Positions 61,096-64,000 of a stretch of DNA of 64,000 nucleotides are shown piece by piece; the first letter of the stretch is position 1; each line of letters starts with the position of its first letter. The stretch lies in NCBI GenBank assembly GCA_025355505.1, contig JANXZM010000098.1, forward strand, positions 1-64,000, in the 5' to 3' direction. Position numbers and translations under genes: made by a program. Below the pieces are notes generated by a model. That model searched no databases and was not told where the DNA came from. It saw only the letters and a program-made list of their open reading frames with translations. Source of the stretch: Acidobacteriaceae bacterium. Its GTDB lineage: Bacteria > Acidobacteriota > Terriglobia > Terriglobales > Acidobacteriaceae.

Positions 61096-62520
61096 ATGCT
61101 GACTTCCGACAAATTTCGCGATGAATGCGGCGTCGTCGCCATCCACGCTCACCCGGAGGCGGAGAAGCTCGCTTACCTCGGACTGCATGCTCTGCAGCAT
61201 CGCGGACAGGAATCGGCGGGTATCGTCACCTCCGACGGCGAGCGCCTGCGCCAGCACAAGGCCATGGGGTTGGTTGCCGATATCTTCAGCCATGAAGTAC
61301 TGGCTTCTCTGCGTGGCGTTCTCGCCATCGGCCACACACGATATTCGACGGCTGGCGATTCGGCCTTGCTGAACGCCCAGCCCATCATGGTGCAATCCAA
61401 CAAGGGCACGATCGCGATTGCTCACAATGGCAACCTGGTCAACGCTCGCGCGATTCGCTCCAAGCTGGAAGGCCTGGGCTCGATCTTCCAAACCAACAGC
61501 GACACAGAAGTGCTGGTGCACTTGATTGCGCTCTCCCGCGAGCAGACCCTGCCCGATGCCATTGCCGACGCACTGCGTCGCGTCGAAGGCGCGTTTTCGC
61601 TGGTCATGATCAGCCGTGACCGCATCTTTGCCGCCCGCGATCCGCGCGGCTTCCGGCCACTGGCCATGGGCCGGATCCCGGCTCTGACCAGCGAGAAAAA
61701 AGACACGATCGTCTTTGCGTCTGAAACCTGCGCTTTTGATTTGCTCGGCGCCACTTACGAACGCGACGTGAAACCCGGCGAACTGGTCATCGTTGGCCCC
61801 GAAGGCATCAGCTCGCGTTTTTACTCTCCGTCTCCGTCTCAGTCGAGCTGCATCTTCGAACACGTTTATTTTTCGCGTCCCGACAGTCTGGTTTTTGGCC
61901 GCTCGGTCGATCAAAGCCGCGACGCCATGGGACGGCAGCTCGCGCGCGAAGCTCCGGTGGACGCCGATATCGTTGTTCCCGTCCCTGATTCCGGCAATAC
62001 CGCGGCCATCGGATACGCTGCCGAAAGTGGCATTCCTTTCCGCCTCGCCCTCATTCGCAACCATTACATCGGACGTACTTTCATCGAGCCGAAACAGTCG
62101 GTCCGCGACTTCGGCGTGAAGCTGAAGCTGAACGCCGTTCGCAGCCTGCTCGAAGGCAAACGAGTGATTCTGGTCGACGACTCCATTGTGCGTGGCACCA
62201 CCAGCAAGAAGATTGTCCGCATGATTCGCAGCGCAGGCGCCAAGGAAGTCCACATGCGGATTTCCTGCCCGCCGACCATCTCGCCCTGCTTCTACGGAGT
62301 GGATACGCCTTCAAAAAAAGAACTCATTGGCGCCAACAAGACAATCGAGGAGATTCGCGAGTACATTGTTGCCGACTCCCTCGCTTATCTCTCGCTGGAA
62401 GGTCTCAAGAAAGCGTGTGCGGACGGAGAAAAAACCACCTACTGTTCCGCCTGCTATACGGGAAACTACCCCACCAAGATAGATGTGGAAGAAATTCAGC
62501 CGGCGGCAGCCGCACCATAA
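61096..62520 (+). CDS. purF: Amidophosphoribosyltransferase PurF
   Basis: 474 residues. The nucleophile Cys11 (DECGVVAI) is preceded by a 10-residue propeptide as in Bacillus-type PurF. PRPP loop VILVDDSIVRGTTS is present. Extra Cys in SSCIFEHVYF, RISCPP and CSACYTGNY fit the 4Fe-4S cluster form. First committed step of purine synthesis. Confidence 0.95.
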   Translation: MLTSDKFRDECGVVAIHAHPEAEKLAYLGLHALQHRGQESAGIVTSDGERLRQHKAMGLVADIFSHEVLASLRGVLAIGHTRYSTAGDSALLNAQPIMVQSNKGTIAIAHNGNLVNARAIRSKLEGLGSIFQTNSDTEVLVHLIALSREQTLPDAIADALRRVEGAFSLVMISRDRIFAARDPRGFRPLAMGRIPALTSEKKDTIVFASETCAFDLLGATYERDVKPGELVIVGPEGISSRFYSPSPSQSSCIFEHVYFSRPDSLVFGRSVDQSRDAMGRQLAREAPVDADIVVPVPDSGNTAAIGYAAESGIPFRLALIRNHYIGRTFIEPKQSVRDFGVKLKLNAVRSLLEGKRVILVDDSIVRGTTSKKIVRMIRSAGAKEVHMRISCPPTISPCFYGVDTPSKKELIGANKTIEEIREYIVADSLAYLSLEGLKKACADGEKTTYCSACYTGNYPTKIDVEEIQPAAAAP

Positions 62521-62715
62521 GCATCAGCACGATCCCTTGCCCGGGGGCCAAGGGGCGAAGCTCGCCTGCATATGTTGTGCAAGCTTTGTGCTTTTTCAGG
62601 GGATTACTTCTTCATTCCTCCATTTTGTAGGGCGCAAGGCCCGCGATCCGATGGTATTCTTTTCCGGCAAGCAACCTTGCATTGGGCGCAGTTGGCGCTT
62701 GCATTTTGATTTGAA

Positions 62716-63174
62716 ATGACGAAAGCATTTACAATTTTCGGCTCCAGTTCCAGGCCTCAACTGGGTCCTTTCGAGCAGCAGTTGCTGCAAGAGCTTTGGT
62801 CGCATGGCAGCGCCACGGTTCGCGAGCTGCTTGCGGATGGCACGATCAGTCAGGCCTATACCACGGTGATGACGACCGTGGACCGTCTCTACAAAAAAGG
62901 CCTGCTCGACCGCGTCGCCGAAGGCAGGGCGTTCCGCTACACGCCGCGCCACACCCCGGAAGAATTGCAGCGGGTCACAGCGCTTGAGAATATCCGGCAA
63001 CTGCTAGGATCTGGTGTTGCTTCCGCGCTGCCCCTTTCGTATCTGGTGGAAGCTCTCAGCACCCATGACGCGCAACTGCTCGACGAGTTGCAACTGCTGG
63101 TCGAACGCAAACGCCGCGAACTCCAGAGCCGGGAACTCAAGCCCCTGGCAAACAACGACCGGGAGCGACGCTGA
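62716..63174 (+). CDS. BlaI/MecI/CopY-family repressor
   Basis: 152 residues: winged helix LGPFEQQLLQELWSHGSATVRELLADG, then TISQAYTTVMTTVDRLYKKGLL (wing/recognition) typical of BlaI, and a C-terminal dimer region. Its stop overlaps the start of the M56 gene (TGATG), the standard regulator-sensor pair that controls antibiotic-resistance or envelope genes. No clear BlaI box upstream was found. Confidence 0.9.
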   Translation: MTKAFTIFGSSSRPQLGPFEQQLLQELWSHGSATVRELLADGTISQAYTTVMTTVDRLYKKGLLDRVAEGRAFRYTPRHTPEELQRVTALENIRQLLGSGVASALPLSYLVEALSTHDAQLLDELQLLVERKRRELQSRELKPLANNDRERR

Positions 63175-64000
63175 TGTTTGTTCTGCGCGGAATCGCCGTC
63201 TCGCTCACTTTCTTCGTCCTGCTCTACTGCCTGCTGTCGGCGCTGGTGGCAGTCGGGTGGCGCTCGCTGCGGTTGCTTCATGCAAGGGAAAAGAGCCTGG
63301 CTGGTTTGCTCTTCGCATTGCGCGTCCTTCCGTTAGCGGCTTCCGTTGTCATTACATTTGCTTTTGTCGTGCCGTCGTTTCAGTTGCTCGAGCCCCGTTC
63401 GATTGATGAAGGCATGGGAGCAATGCCGCTGGCGCTCGGCGTTTGCGCGCTCTTGCTGATTGCCTGCGGCTGCTTCCGCGTGATCACCGCCCAGACCAAA
63501 ACTTTTCGTGTGGTGGCGCGCTGGCTGGAAGGCGCGCATCCTCTGGACGTGGATGCCGGTACGCCGACCGTGACGTTTCGGTCCCAACGCGAGGCTCCAC
63601 CGCTCATGCTGGTGGGTGTGCGCAAACCGCGAGTGCTGGTTTCGGAATCTACGGTGGCGCTTCTGAGTCATGACGAACTGCACATCGCGCTCAAGCATGA
63701 ACTCGCGCACATGCAGTCTCGCGACAACTTGAAGAAACTCGTCTTCCGTTTTTGTCCCTTCCCCGGCATGGCCAAGCTCGAAAGTGCCTGGTCCCAAACC
63801 GCCGAACTGGCCGCTGACGATGCGGCGGTTTCGAATCTGGAAGACGCAGTTGACCTGGCCGCAGCCCTGGTCAAGCTCTCCCGTCTGCTTCCTGTCGAAG
63901 CCGCTCCGGTCTGCACTGTGGGCTTTGTGACCGGATCCATCAGCGCCCGCGTGGCGCGCCTGCTGGCCTGGGATGAAGCCGGCAAAGCCCAGCCGATTCG
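63174..64000 (+). CDS. M56-family membrane peptidase (BlaR1-like), partial
   Basis: At least 275 residues, open to the right edge. Three or more N-terminal hydrophobic segments, then HELAH (about 63696-63710) with the third ligand region TAELAADDA, the M56 zinc site. BlaR1-like proteins cleave the cognate BlaI after a signal. The C-terminal sensor domain is outside the window, so the trigger is unknown. Confidence 0.85.
   Translation, partial: MFVLRGIAVSLTFFVLLYCLLSALVAVGWRSLRLLHAREKSLAGLLFALRVLPLAASVVITFAFVVPSFQLLEPRSIDEGMGAMPLALGVCALLLIACGCFRVITAQTKTFRVVARWLEGAHPLDVDAGTPTVTFRSQREAPPLMLVGVRKPRVLVSESTVALLSHDELHIALKHELAHMQSRDNLKKLVFRFCPFPGMAKLESAWSQTAELAADDAAVSNLEDAVDLAAALVKLSRLLPVEAAPVCTVGFVTGSISARVARLLAWDEAGKAQPI

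Overview
This is a GC-rich bacterial chromosome segment with about 57 protein genes, one tRNA and many short dispersed repeats. The likely host is an acidobacterium (Terriglobia/Koribacter-like). That is an inference from a large TonB-dependent receptor with an N-terminal carboxypeptidase-regulatory-like domain, the prs-rplY-pth-rpsF-rpsR-rplI order, SelB, F420 biosynthesis genes, and the dense families of intergenic palindromes.

Layout. 1-13.7 kb: fabG; cheB convergent with a single-domain response regulator; an M1-type peptidase; a TPR/peptidase-MA-like protein; two cell-wall enzymes (AMIN/amidase and lytic transglycosylase); larB; an MFS transporter. 13.7-15.4 kb: a repeat-rich, gene-poor patch with a hexanucleotide tract and the remains of a restriction-modification island (a small unknown ORF, a DpnI-like stub with one active-site residue changed, and an antiparallel DNA-methyltransferase stub). 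15.4-16.6 kb: an acyl-CoA dehydrogenase.

16.6-33.9 kb (minus strand): a tightly packed 15-gene array headed by a GntR/FCD regulator. It encodes a TonB-dependent receptor, a flavin reductase, two related unknown membrane proteins with repeated His-x-His units, a three-subunit molybdenum hydroxylase with its CoxG-like factor, two ketopantoate-reductase-like enzymes, two M24-fold hydrolases, an M20 amidohydrolase and an LLM (F420/flavin) oxidoreductase. It reads as an uptake and degradation pathway for an unidentified, probably nitrogen-containing substrate. 34.2-39.7 kb (plus strand, divergent): a complete coenzyme F420 operon, cofG-cofD-cofC-cofE-cofH-npdG. The two transcription units share a 240-bp region with back-to-back promoter-like hexamers around an imperfect palindrome, so cofactor supply and the pathway may be regulated together.

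40.5-64 kb: mostly housekeeping. It holds a PEGA-domain protein, ispE, tRNA-Gln(TTG), prs, rplY, pth, rpsF, rpsR, rplI, a DinG-type helicase, der, an exbD stub, an outer-membrane-like protein, a membrane protein, trmFO, an AhpD-like protein, selB, a GT39-like glycosyltransferase, purL, purF, and a BlaI/M56 pair cut by the right edge.

At least six dispersed repeat families lie between genes. Sequences of these types also sit in frame inside three essential genes (ispE, purL and der), where they encode extra loops or linker.
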